Shown in pieces: positions 48,893-59,843 of a stretch of 64,000 nucleotides of DNA (position 1 is the first letter of the stretch; every line of letters begins with the position of its first letter). Origin of the DNA: Epiperipatus broadwayi (taxonomy: Eukaryota; Onychophora; Udeonychophora; Euonychophora; Peripatidae); contig JAQFVV010012423.1 in assembly GCA_028023455.1 (NCBI GenBank), forward strand, positions 188,001 to 252,000, written 5' to 3'. The position numbers and the translations under genes were made by a program. The notes below the pieces were generated by a model, which made no database searches, was not told where the DNA came from, and saw nothing but the letters and a program-made list of their open reading frames with translations.

Positions 48893-51800
48893 AATTGTAA
48901 AATAATAATTTTTGCTAAGAATAGAATGTTAGAACACTATTTTTCCATAGGAAATCAAAGGTGTGAATAGACAAATATATGTCTGTATATAATGTGTGTA
49001 CTGATGTGTGCTGACACATGTACTGTTATAAATGTATTTTTTTATATATGTACAGTGATGAAACTTTGAACAATGCTTGACTTTTGTAGAAAAATATATA
49101 TATGTAAAAAAAATGTAAGACTATCTTAAATGTATCCCATTTTCCTTTTTTTTTTTTTTTAAGTAAAAGTGGTTTTGAAGTGGCTGAACAAACCATTAGT
49201 CAAGTCTTAATTTCTTATTATTGTTTTTTTTTAATTAATATTTTTGGAATTAAAATATATTGAATACAAATAAACTGATGCTGGAAAACTTATTATGAAA
49301 ATAATTTTGAAAGTAAAGAAAGATTTTCACCCCAAACGTACACATACACACATGTATTGTACAGGCTAGAAAATCCATCCTTACTTTTTTGAAGCTCTAG
49401 TATGGTTTTAAAAAATGTCTTTGATATAGTTTTACTTAAGGATTTGTAAATAAGTTGTTAGTGTATTGTTAATAATTGTTTTATTGTTATTTAGTTCAGG
49501 TTTATTTATTTATTATGATATATGCTTTGTTTTGAGATAAATAATTATAATGGCAATATATGTATATAATTATGAATGTGTGTATAAAGAAATAATCATT
49601 AGCAATAGTATTTAAATTGCTAAATATAAGTATATTGTACCTTTATTTATTTATGTAAAAAAAATAAAAGATGTAGTAGTATTATTCTGGTTGTTTAAAT
49701 ATTCATTTGATTTGTGAATTACAACATAAATCTTTCGATGTAATATATATATATAATTTTTTTTTATTGATATTATTTTTTTATTTTTTTGTTACTTAAA
49801 AAAATATTTTAAAATTGCTAAACAATAGTGTTAAAGATTTTTTTAAATCAGCATGTGATTTACAATAATAGGAGAGCTGGCTATGGAATGCTGGATTTCG
49901 TCATCATTCTTGCTGGTTAATAAAAATTAAAAAAGAAGACATTATTTTCGTTTGTCGTTTTCTCCAAATTTCTTTTATAAATTTCCTTACAAAAAATTAT
50001 TGGATTAAGGATTAATACTAAAGATGACTGGCTAATTTCAACTTTATCATTTTAAGGCATTTGCCTTTCTATTTGCCCATCAAACAACATTGGAAACTTC
50101 AATGAAGCATAAAACCTCAAAAGTAAACCGGCGTTCTTAAATAAGTTTTAAAAAAATAGCTATCATAATCGTAATGATGCATTTTATTATAACTTCCAAA
50201 TTTCTTAATGATCCAAAAATAATATTCAATTCAACTGCATATATAATTGAATATCCAGGAAATGACTAATTCAACAAGAAGCAAATCTCTTAATTTACTT
50301 GCAATATGTACATATTTTACGTCATGTCAAGCCATTTTAGGATGAATAAAATAAGTGAAAGTGCTGGAAATAGCTAGCTGATTTACAATGACTGGACACT
50401 AATGCAGTTAGAGGGTAACAAAAATTTATCTTTTTTTTTTTTTTTACTGTCTTTTTTTTTTTTTATGTAACATTTAATATATCTATATAAAAGAATATAC
50501 AACTGAAATCTTTAGAGACTAATTTAAAAATTTCTTTTGGAATGATAAATTTTAAGAATGATGAAAGTTGATTTTAGTATATATGTTTGTTTATTTATTT
50601 TAAAGACATTTTATAACTTGAATTATGCGAATATGTTGTAATTATAAACATATATAATATTTATTTATTTTTTTGCTTTTTATTTGATCCATGGTTGCAT
50701 ACAGGTATGCTAAATAATAAAAGTCATTTGTCAATTTAAATTGGAAAGCAATAAATTATATTTCAGTGCATAGGAATTGTATAAATGTATACATTTATAG
50801 AACTATATTTATAAGTAATATCATTGTTTAATAATTATCTTAGTTCTTCAATTATCATTCACACAATCTGCTTGCATTTATTCATATCCATTAAGTCTTA
50901 ATATTTCATACTTGTGTGCATTATATATATTAGTGCCAATATTTCATATGCTAGTGATTATCTTTATTTATACTTAAGTTAGTTGACTTTTAAATTTATT
51001 TGTTATTGAGGTTAAAATTATAATTATAACTTTAGTCCATTATTGTGAAGTTTTTATCTTGGTAATGTTAGTTGTAGAATAGCCTTAGTATGTCAGGCCT
51101 TATTTATTACAATTATTATTATTACTGGATGGAGTGGATAAATTCCCCATCAGTATTGTAGTTATCCATGAGTTGATAATACTTATATTTCCAGTGATTG
51201 TAATCACATATTTCTAGATACCTAGTGTTGTTGTTTTCAGTGAGCCTCTCTCTCTATTTTCTGATGCACTGAGACAACAAGGTCCAGGCATCCTAATTTG
51301 CCTCAAATGTGGGTGTTATTTTTGGAAGCCACCATGCTTTTGATTTATTTATGCTAGTTGCATTACGGAGTCCTCTTTTTGGGTCTATCACTCATGAGAT
51401 TTAATAAAAACTAAATTTTCCACCATAGTAGGTGAAGATGCTTGTATTTTAGTATGTAATGTCAAGATAAGTTTGTTTAAAGGATGTGATTCCTTTAGGA
51501 TGCACTCAATTATGTTAGTGCTTTAAAGTATAAGAATGTCTGTGTTTTGTGTTATCGTGATTTGTAATCATTCACAAATCAACTAACAATATTTTGTAAT
51601 TGTAAATGTTTGAATTTATAAGCATATGGTCAGTTAGTATAATCTACACATGTTATGATCATCCAGAATTTTTCCAATGTAGATGTAAATCACTTGTTTA
51701 TTTTTAAATGTTTATTTAGATGATTTACATTATGTGGACATTGAATTTATAACTTATGTGTGTATAAATGATTTCTAATAAATGTTTCATTCATTGAATC

Positions 51801-53148
51801 CATTTAATATTTGCTTAATTCAGTCATTTAGTTATTTGCTATTTATAATTGGTATTTATTTAAAAAAATGTATTAAAGAAATACATTTATAACTTCGATT
51901 TTTAATGCAACAAGATATCTCCAACTTGTTTATTTATTTGTATATTTATTTAACTTCATAACAGCTTATACAGTTCCTATGTGAATATAAATTGAAAATT
52001 ATAAGTGTTACTGTTAAACCTTATACTTAATTTACAGATAGAAAAAAAATTGAGTATTTGCAAAGCAAAACTATTATTATGTTTCCCAAATATGTATATA
52101 TGTATATGTATGCTATTATAAATCTAAAGTTGCAATATTGAAATAGATGTATCATTTATTTTATATAAAAGAATGATTTTGAGTTTTATTTGAGATTTAT
52201 TTATTTTCTTTTTCTCTATTTTTAGTACATCAGTTCTTCAAGCTAGCAGATATGAAAGTATTAAATTATTGGTAATTTCGATTGAATAGATATATTTTGG
52301 ATTCAATAAAATTCCTTTTGTTCCAAATTATATGTGGTATATAATTAATTGTAAGTTAAATTAACCCTGAGAATTAAATAGCAATATATTCTAGTCAATG
52401 CTCTATATTATTAAGTTTGTCTTATATAGTTAGCCGTGGTAATAGTATATTTTAATATATTCAGTTTGAGGCAGTTTATTTTATCTTAATATATGTATAA
52501 CATGCTATTAAATAGGTATTACACTTCTTATCTGTATTAAATTTATATTGAGTTGAATGATGGAAAATATGTTCTTTCTTCTTGCATGGCACATGCATTT
52601 TATTATAGTTGACAAGTTACTATGAAACCTGATTAATTTATGGGTGCTTCATAGGTATATCTTATCCAAATCTTTTCTTTATTTCTAATATAACTTATCC
52701 ATTATAAATGGTGCAATTTATAGATTGAATTTATCAATCAAATAATTTAAAAGATAACATATTCCATTATAAATATTGTATCATCGTGAGTCTTAGTCAA
52801 TTAATGATTGTTGATTACATATAGAATTTCAAATTGTATTTTTCATTATAAATGCTGCTCAATAATTTAGGCCACATTATTTTTTTTTATTTATGGCTTA
52901 TATGACATGCTACATTGATTATCCACTATTTATTCATCTTTCTTCATTTATATTGATTTATATCGTTTTATTTTCCATTACAGTATATATAACATTTGGA
53001 GAATTTCTCTCTCTATGTGTTACATATTTATCAGCGCTGTAATGTTCTATTGTAATATGTATACATATACTACATATCAGTAATATAGTTAAATAATTTT
53101 AAAAATAAATTTATTTACTTTTTTTAAAATTTTGATAAATAATATTTT
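48893..53148. other. AT-rich stretch without recognisable gene
   Basis: The first part may be the 3' UTR of the thrombospondin retrocopy. An A-rich AAAAAAAATAAAAG occurs near 49660. T runs lie at about 50433-50464. A somewhat less AT-rich patch at 51230-51400 is not identifiable. No domain-bearing ORF. Confidence 0.5.
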
Positions 53149-53163
53149 CAACATTATCAGTTT

Positions 53164-53266
53164 CTTTATAAGTGTCATAGCATCGGCCGGGACGCGAACC
53201 CGCAACCCGGGCAACTGCCTGCAAGTGCAAGACAGTCGCGCTGACCTCTCGACCATCAATGCAAGA
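53164..53266 (-). mobile_element. tRNA-derived SINE, full copy with perfect 15-bp target duplication
   Basis: The minus strand starts TCTTGCATTGATGGTCGAG, carries the A-box half AGAGGTCAGCGCG, an anticodon-arm region with an insertion, CCCGGGTTGCGGGTTCGCG and TCCCGG (B box), then GATGCTATGACAC and TTATAAAG. CAACATTATCAGTTT flanks it perfectly at 53149-53163 and 53267-53281, as expected of LINE-mediated insertion. Confidence 0.87.
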
Positions 53267-53281
53267 CAACATTATCAGTTT

Positions 53282-55260
53282 AGTCTTTCTTATTAACAAT
53301 TCACAAAATGCGCAATAGAATGCAAATTATTAAAGAAAAATGTAAAAAAAAAAGGTATTTTTTCTAATTTTTTTAAAAAAGAAAAAAACATTACACTTTA
53401 AAATATTATTTCAAAAATGTTTTAGAAAGTAAATATAGTAGATTTTTTGAAATAAGCAATATTGGTTATCTAAAGCCATTTATATACGTATGCGCGTGTA
53501 AGAATACACAACATGCACATATGTATATGTACATATGTATGTAACATTATGTGTATGTGTGTATATATGTTTAGAAATTCAAGGTTAATTAAAAATGTTA
53601 GCTGTTTTAGTGTTTGTTTTCAAATGCATATTCATTATGTTTTGTATAAGCTGAATTATTTTCATATGATTGTTTTATATATTTCAACATATATGTGTTC
53701 AAGTGTATCAGTGTTATGAGATAGTGTGGAGAATGGTGGGTCGTGTGAAAGTCTGTGCTCATATACCCTATATATTACACATATAACACAGGTATATAAT
53801 AAGCCTGTGTGTTTCAGTTATTTCATATGGTTGTTTTGTAAATAATGTAATAAAAATGTTTAGGTTACTTATTAAAGGTTCTTCATCAACTTTTTTATTT
53901 ATTTCAAATAAAATATCGCTATTGAAGGAAGATGTTATATTCCCACGGGCATATAGCCATGGTAGACTTTATTTTTTTGATGTTTTTTTTTTCTTCTAAG
54001 TTGTTTTTTCTTGTTTGTTTGTTTATTTGTTTCAAGTGCATTTGTAATTAAAATATTGTAACAATTATTATAATCATTTTTAAATGTAATACAGTTTTTA
54101 ACTTTATTTGTAATAAATTTTAATTATACATTTTAATATTTCAATTAAAAAACAATCTTGAGATGGTCATGTGACATTCTAGCACAGAAAGTAATACAGT
54201 GAGTCTCAATCCACAAATCTTTAATTTTTGATTTGTCAGTATAATAATAAGATAAAGCATATAAAGCATTAAATATCCATAAAATAGGTAAATTAAAAGA
54301 AAAAAAATTGTTAAATAGCTCTCACTAAGTAAAAGATTTTAGAATAAAAATAGAAAACTTGAATTAACTGCCATGTAATAAGAGTTTTTAGCAATATTTA
54401 ATTTATCATATAGTTAAGTGTAATTAGATACGCATGTACTGACTAATATCTGATGTCTGAGTTGATATAGCCTATTACTTGGGAAAAACTTTTAAATGTT
54501 ATCTAGAATGGTTCCAAATCCTAGGGCAACAAAGATAATATACTAATGGATAAAATAGTTAGATGTGCAATAAATAGGAAGATGTTGATAATAAAATGCA
54601 AACATCAAGTTTAAATAATAAGTTTTAAAAGCACATACAAACTTGTATAAATAAGTGGAAATATATATATATAACAGGAGCTAAATAGTTTGATAGGTTT
54701 CAAAAAAATGAAGTTAATCATAAATATAAATTTGATATACAACGGTATAGTTAAATAAAGTTTCATTATTTTATCATCTTCGATGACAAAAATGAATTAT
54801 AATGTATGCTTTGAAAATTTACCAAGCTGAATACTGTTGCTATGGAAACAAATTATTTCTGTCTAAATAAGAAATTTATGTAAAACTTTGTATTTTTTTT
54901 TTTTGCTGTTGTTGTTGTTATTGATGTTGGCGTTGTTGAAAGATGTATAAAATTCTTAATTTATTTCTGTTGGTTGTTTATATCCTTTGCATATTAATAA
55001 TAACATATGTAGTTTTATTTTGATAAAAGAAAAATGTTTTTTGTGTCATTTGATATTGTAATTTATTTCTCCTGATATATATATAAAACTAATGATTTAC
55101 ACAAATAACTCAATAATTTTAGAAATAATCTGATTTTAAAAAATGCAATTTATTAACTTGGCCGATATGAATGAGTTTTGTTTATATTAAAAATGTCTTT
55201 TGTATAATGAATGCACTTCATTATTTTTATCTCTATTTAATTTACTAGCATAGTTAGTTG
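53282..55260. other. AT-rich stretch without recognisable gene
   Basis: Alternating purine-pyrimidine runs (ACATATGTATATGTACATA) occur at about 53516-53570, and a short TA tract at 54661-54674. No supported gene or transposon. Confidence 0.5.
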
Positions 55261-55261
55261 T

Positions 55262-55935
55262 AATGTTGTTTTAATACCACAATGTTATTTTGTTGAGGTA
55301 TTAAAACATTATAGGGTATGTGTATAAGATGTAATTATCTTCTAATTAAAATTGCATATGAATACTGTAAATTAAATAATTACTTAGTTTCTAATATTTC
55401 ATAATTTTAACAGGCAGTAAATCACAAGAATTCATGATTAATAATAGATAGAACAAAGTTAATGGATGTGTTGTGTATTGGGTTTATGAGACGTCACAAA
55501 GGCTAGCTGCGGGATGAACATTTTTCAGTCATGGACTTACAATAATGGTGCCAATGCATTGGTGGACTCACTTATATAAACCATTGTAATGAAGGGACAT
55601 ACAGCCACATATTGTAATAATAATTAAGTATTGTACTAATAAAATGTTGTAGTGTTAAACAACTGAGTAGTAGTTGTAATTGAATTGATGTGGACATAAC
55701 GGAATATTAAGTGACTAATGGAACACCCTCATGCTCTCATTCCAAGACACTTTAGATTGGCTATATAAGTAAATTTAGGTATAAAGATAAGATGAGCATT
55801 CCTATCTTTTCAAAGTATCTTGTGTTTTGGTTTGAGAGTATCCTTTGTGCTCAACAAAACAATGTTGAGGTATTAAAACAATATTACAGTGCAAGTGTAT
55901 AGGATATAATTCACTTATGATTAAAATGTATTATT
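55262..55935 (+). repeat. Direct repeats bounding a promoter-bearing segment (LTR-like?)
   Basis: GTTGAGGTATTAAAAC at 55293 recurs at 55864, each followed by a similar 50 bases (TGTATAAGATGTAATTA against TGTATAGGATATAATTC, then ATTAAAAT). Between them lie GACGTCAC (55491, CRE-like) and GATTGGCTATATAAG (about 55754, inverted CCAAT plus TATA). This could be a small LTR-type element or an old duplication. No RT or PBS was found. Confidence 0.4.
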
Positions 55936-56116
55936 TTTACCAAATAAAAACTTCTATTGTGTATGTGAGTGTATGGGGTTTATTTTTTTATGTTTATTAA
56001 TAATTCAAATTTATAAGTCATCAAAAATTGAAAGAAATTTAATCCAGTATGCTGCTTTTACATATATTTAAATAAATCAAAAATATAATATAATATAAAA
56101 TATCTTTATATAACAG

Positions 56117-56122
<6 letters not shown>

Positions 56123-56148
<26 letters not shown>
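56123..56148. repeat. (TA)n microsatellite abutting PLE-3
   Basis: Thirteen TA units lie immediately left of the inverted PLE-3 arms. Confidence 0.93.
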
Positions 56149-56355
56149 AGTAAATTTAGGTATAATGATCATACACAAAGAAAGCTCTTTTTAGCAAATG
56201 TTAATTTTTACCTTTTTCAGTGTGCTTGCGTTATGTTCTACATTGCATACACAGTGACATCTATCTTTTTTATAAAACTACCTTTAACCTATTAAAAACC
56301 ATAGAATATTTTTAAGGCATAAAAAAAAAGAAAAAAAAACATGTATAAATGTATA

Positions 56356-56690
56356 TTACATAACCTTCCATTCATTTATCATTAGCCAATTATTAGTCAA
56401 ATTAATTGATGATTTATACATGTTTATACAATTGTTTTTGCTGTAATTAATGCAATTGGTTTCATATATCTTCCTTCTATTAGGCTCTTCAATATAATTT
56501 AAAGATCTTATATTTTTGATACAATCTTTTTTATGTTCATATTTTAAATAATGAATATATGCTGCAGATCTATTATCTCTTCTATTAATAGCATTATTAT
56601 GTTCTTTTTCTGTTTCATCTAATTGTTTCCCTGTATGTCCATAGTAAACCATACAGCAATTTCCACAAGTAATTTTATAGACAATTCTTT
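56356..56690 (-). pseudogene. PLE-3 GIY-YIG endonuclease fragment, left arm
   Basis: The minus strand reads ITCGNCCMVYYGHTGKQL, then EKEHNNAINRR, SAAYIHYLKYEHK and a basic tail ending NWLMINEWKVM at 56356. The Cys-x2-Cys before Y-YG-TG, the E-H spacing and the H-rich follow-up match the Penelope GIY-YIG domain (compare CHCGYGYIGQTK in PLE-2). The expected Arg of the R-EH motif reads as Glu-Lys here. The first ATG of the open stretch is at 56652, but coding similarity begins upstream of it. There is no RT. Confidence 0.75.
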
Positions 56691-56814
56691 TTTTATATTT
56701 TATATTATATTTTAAAATTACCTATTAATTTGTCAATACTATCATAGGAAGGTCAAATAGTAAAAATCTTGACAAATTAATAGGTAACTATAAAATAAAA
56801 GATGATATGAAATA

Positions 56815-57130
56815 TAAAAAAAGACTTGTATATAAAATTACTTGTGGAAATTGCTGTATGGTTTGCTATGGACCTACAGGAAACAATTAGATGAATGAAC
56901 AAAAGAACATAATAGTGTTATTAATAGAAGAGATGATAAATCTGTATTATATATTCCTTATTTAAAATATGGACATAAAATAGATTGTGTCAAAAATATA
57001 AGACCATTAAAATGTATTAAAAACCTAATAGAAGGAAGATATATGAAACCAATTACATTAATTATAACAAACATAATTTATGAGCATATATAAAACATCA
57101 ATTAACTTGACTAATAATTGGCTAATGATA
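56815..57130 (+). pseudogene. PLE-3 GIY-YIG endonuclease fragment, right arm, more decayed
   Basis: Plus-strand ITCGNCCMVCYGPTG is followed by an in-frame TAG and a frame change. Later pieces match the left arm (RRKIYETN-like and NNWLMI-like). It is the inverted partner of the left-arm fragment and is clearly non-coding now. Confidence 0.72.
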
Positions 57131-57675
57131 AATAAACACATTTATACAGGGCTTTTTATGCCTTAAGTTTTAATAGGTTATAGATAGTTTTATAAAAGAG
57201 ATAGATGTTCACTATGTATGCAATGTAGACCATAATTGTAAATTAATTGAAGCACATTGAAAAAGGCAAAAATTAATATTTGCCCAAAAGACATTTTTTG
57301 TGTATGATTATTATTATATTGCTATTATATAAAGAAAATGTATATTATATCATTCATTTATTTAAATTTATAAGCTATATTTATTTACAAGTTAATATTT
57401 TGGTTTAATAATATGCTTAGTAAAACATTTTTTCATTAATTATCACTAGTTCTCAATTTTAAGTTTTTTTTTTTTTTTTGCAAAAAAAAAAGATATTTAC
57501 CATTTTGAATCTATTGCAACAAGTTAATTTTTTTTCTATATAAAAACCCATTAATAATTGCTTTTTTATGAGAAATTTTTGATTTATGATGAATGAAAGG
57601 AAACCAATTGCCCTTACCATTTAGGTTAAAGTTGTATTTTTAAAGCATTTTTTTTTCACCATTATAATTACTATA

Positions 57676-57762
57676 TTTTTTTTTCATGTCTAATGTGTTG
57701 ACCAGGAAGTGAACCCTGGCCAGCTGCTTGGAAGGCAGCTATGCTAACTATTAGGCCACCAA
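57676..57762 (-). mobile_element. tRNA-Gly(UCC)-like SINE or tRNA pseudogene with A tail
   Basis: The minus strand reads TTGGTGGCCTAATAGTTAGC, ATAGCTGCCTTCCAAGCAGC (anticodon loop CTTCCAA, anticodon UCC), GGCCAGGGTTCACTTCCTGG, TCAACACA, then TTAGACATG and nine A. It follows eukaryotic tRNA-Gly(UCC) along its whole length. The T-loop has drifted (TTCACTTCC) and the acceptor stem pairs poorly, and the A tail shows it arrived by retroposition. This copy best reveals the source tRNA of the family. Confidence 0.8.
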
Positions 57763-58260
57763 TTTTATTCTTCAAATTCGTAAAATCTCCAATCTGAAAA
57801 AAATTGAGAAAAAGTATTGCATAAGCATTGTTGTTTTATTTTCCATAAAAATGTGTGTGCTGAAGATAAGTAATTATAGTTAAACCAAATACTTTAATTT
57901 AAAGTAAATTGAAAGTAGACAAAAGGTAAATTTATTACAGTGATGAATTTGCAATACTTGGTAGTAATTATATGGTTAATTTAATATAACTGGCTAATTC
58001 AAAAGTGAATTTATCCATTTATAAAATATAATAAAAAGCTGAAGAGTTCTGTTCAAAATACCCCCCCCCCTGTTTTGAGTAACAGTAGAAATTTTGAGAA
58101 GGTCCATTAAATTTTTTTTTTTATCATTTTGCTGGGATTTTAATTCTCCAATTGTATAACTTCAGTATTGTTCTTGCAATGGATTATTTTACAAGGATTA
58201 ATCAGTTTATTATTGTACATATTATATTTTACAGATTTCATTTTATTATGATCCTGTTTA

Positions 58261-58362
58261 TTTTTTATTTTTTCATGTGTCATAGCATCAGCCGGGAAGT
58301 GAACCCGCTAACCCGGGACAACTGCTTGTAAGGCAGCTGTGCTGACCTCTCGACCACCAACG
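58261..58362 (-). mobile_element. tRNA-Gly-derived SINE, full copy
   Basis: The minus strand reads CGTTGGTGGTCGAGAGGTC, AGCACAGCTGCCTTACAAGC (loop CTTACAA), AGTTGTCCCGGGTTAGCGGG, TTCACTTCCCGG, CTGATGCTATGACACATG and an A-rich tail. TGTTTA flanks both sides (58255-58260 and 58363-58368), possibly extended with one mismatch, as a target duplication. Confidence 0.8.
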
Positions 58363-58786
58363 TGTTTACTTGTTAGTGATACAAAATAATAATATATACA
58401 TACACTCTAACACTCAATTCATAAATACCTGTTCACATCATTACTTGCATATAAGATTGTTATGATGTCTAATGAACGTTTTCATTCAGCAAGTATTAAA
58501 TTACATTTGATTAGATCAAAGTGCATATTAAGAACCACTAACATTTTTTCCTGTTGGGTTTGAATTAGACTACTCATAAAAGTGGTTTCAAAAGATAAAA
58601 TATTAGGGTCCTCAATATAGCATTTTTAATTATTGCATGCTTACAAATAACTAAATTTATTCAATTCAGTTAATAATATTCATGACAAGAAAAAATGTTT
58701 AAAATTTAATTTTAAATTATTAAAAATTAACATGGTAGGGGTAATAAAAAAATTAATGGGACAGATGTTATCTGTGATATTAAATT

Positions 58787-58806
58787 TGTGTGTGTGTGTG
58801 TGTGTG
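58787..58806. repeat. (TG)10 microsatellite
   Basis: Ten uninterrupted TG units. Confidence 0.95.
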
Positions 58807-58968
58807 GTATTCTGGAACAACTTGTGCAAAACTGCCTACATGAAAATCAGAGTTTTTTTGCTTTCACCCACTCTCTCTATATAAAAGCATTTCTGTGAAT
58901 TTAAATTGAATACTGATTTTAAAATGACATTCACAATCGGTAAATAACATTATCTCTGTATTCTAGTC

Positions 58969-59498
58969 CAGTGTTCTTCAACCCTTGGTCTGTGGCCCAG
59001 TGCCGGGCTGTGGAACTTTTCTGCAGGTCCGCATGCTAGACGGGCAGTAAAAAGTTTGTAATAATAAATAATAAGAGTTTAAACTTTTAATTAATATAGC
59101 CAATTTTTATTTATTTTTTCATCTCATTTTTACCCAATTAAAAAAAAAAAAGAAAACAGAACAAAAACAAAATCTAATCAATCGTTCATAAATTAATTTG
59201 TTTTTCTAGTTATCACAGATGTTTATGGGGGGAAGGGGTAGAATTAAATTTTTTATTACTTTTCTAAAAAAAATTAAAAAAAAGTTTTTTATTATATAAA
59301 TTCCATATATATATAAAACTTTATCTTATATATTTAACATTGTTGTTTTGATCAGTTATAACAATTATGCTTATCTTTAAGAAAATTTATCTATAGACTT
59401 CTGCCGGTCTGCGAAATCTTATCATTATTTTTGCTGGTCCGCGGAACCTTAGCCTTATTTTTATCGGTCCGCAGGTGTGAAAAGGTTGAAGACCACTG
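58969..59498. mobile_element. Non-autonomous hAT element with subterminal repeats (Buster-type target site)
   Basis: The left end CAGTGTTCTTCAACCCTT and inverted right end CAGTGGTCTTCAACCTTT match at 16 of 18 positions. Perfect 8-bp target duplications TTCTAGTC lie at 58961-58968 and 59499-59506, fitting the Buster nnnTAnnn pattern. Inside the right end, GGTCYGCR occurs at 59406, 59436 and 59466, exactly 30 bases apart, each followed by a TTATTTTT-type run except the last. The left end has GGTCTGTG (58987) and GGTCCGCA (about 59027). Such subterminal motifs are known transposase-binding sites in hAT elements. There is no transposase in the 530-bp element. Confidence 0.9.
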
Positions 59499-59686
59499 TT
59501 CTAGTCCATGTGACAAATTTCATTATTTTATTAAGTCAATCAATTTATTAAATCACACGTACAAAAATGTTTGTTTATTATAACTTATTATCATACTCTA
59601 TATTGAAACAGATATTACTGTCCTTCTATCTGTTTCACCTTTATGTCTCCATAGACACATCTATGCCGGTTTTAAACATTCTTTAG

Positions 59687-59836
59687 TACACATGTATATG
59701 TATCCACTCAGTGTTATATGCCTTTACACAGCTGTATATATATGTTTACACAGTTGTATGTGTCCACACAGCGATATATTCATTTATACAGTTATATATG
59801 TGGTCATAGTTTTATATGCATTCAAACAATTATATG
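59687..59836. repeat. Degenerate minisatellite, unit about 18-22 bp
   Basis: Seven or so consecutive variants of TTACACAGTTGTATATGT (for example CCACTCAGTGTTATATGCC, CCACACAGCGATATATTCA, TTATACAGTTATATATGTGG). Confidence 0.75.
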
Positions 59837-59843
59837 TTTATTG

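Larger units (their letters stand above)
56155..57322. mobile_element. PLE-3: head-to-head inverted pair of Penelope-like 3' ends
   Basis: The left arm (about 56155-56736, minus) and right arm (56769 to about 57322, plus) are inverted copies around a 32-base spacer. The innermost 19 bases are perfect inverted repeats (TTGACAAATTAATAGGTAA). The arms stay collinear through the GIY-YIG C-terminal coding part and a 3' UTR sharing ATGCCTTAA, TTTTAATAGG, ATGCAATGTAGA and TTGTGTATGAT. By eye they are about 80 percent identical, so this is older than PLE-1. It is a third PLE family, distinct from PLE-1 and PLE-2. Confidence 0.8.

Noticed and set aside
57676-57762. Functional tRNA-Gly gene
   Set aside because: The T-loop and acceptor stem have drifted and an A tail follows, so it is a retroposed copy.
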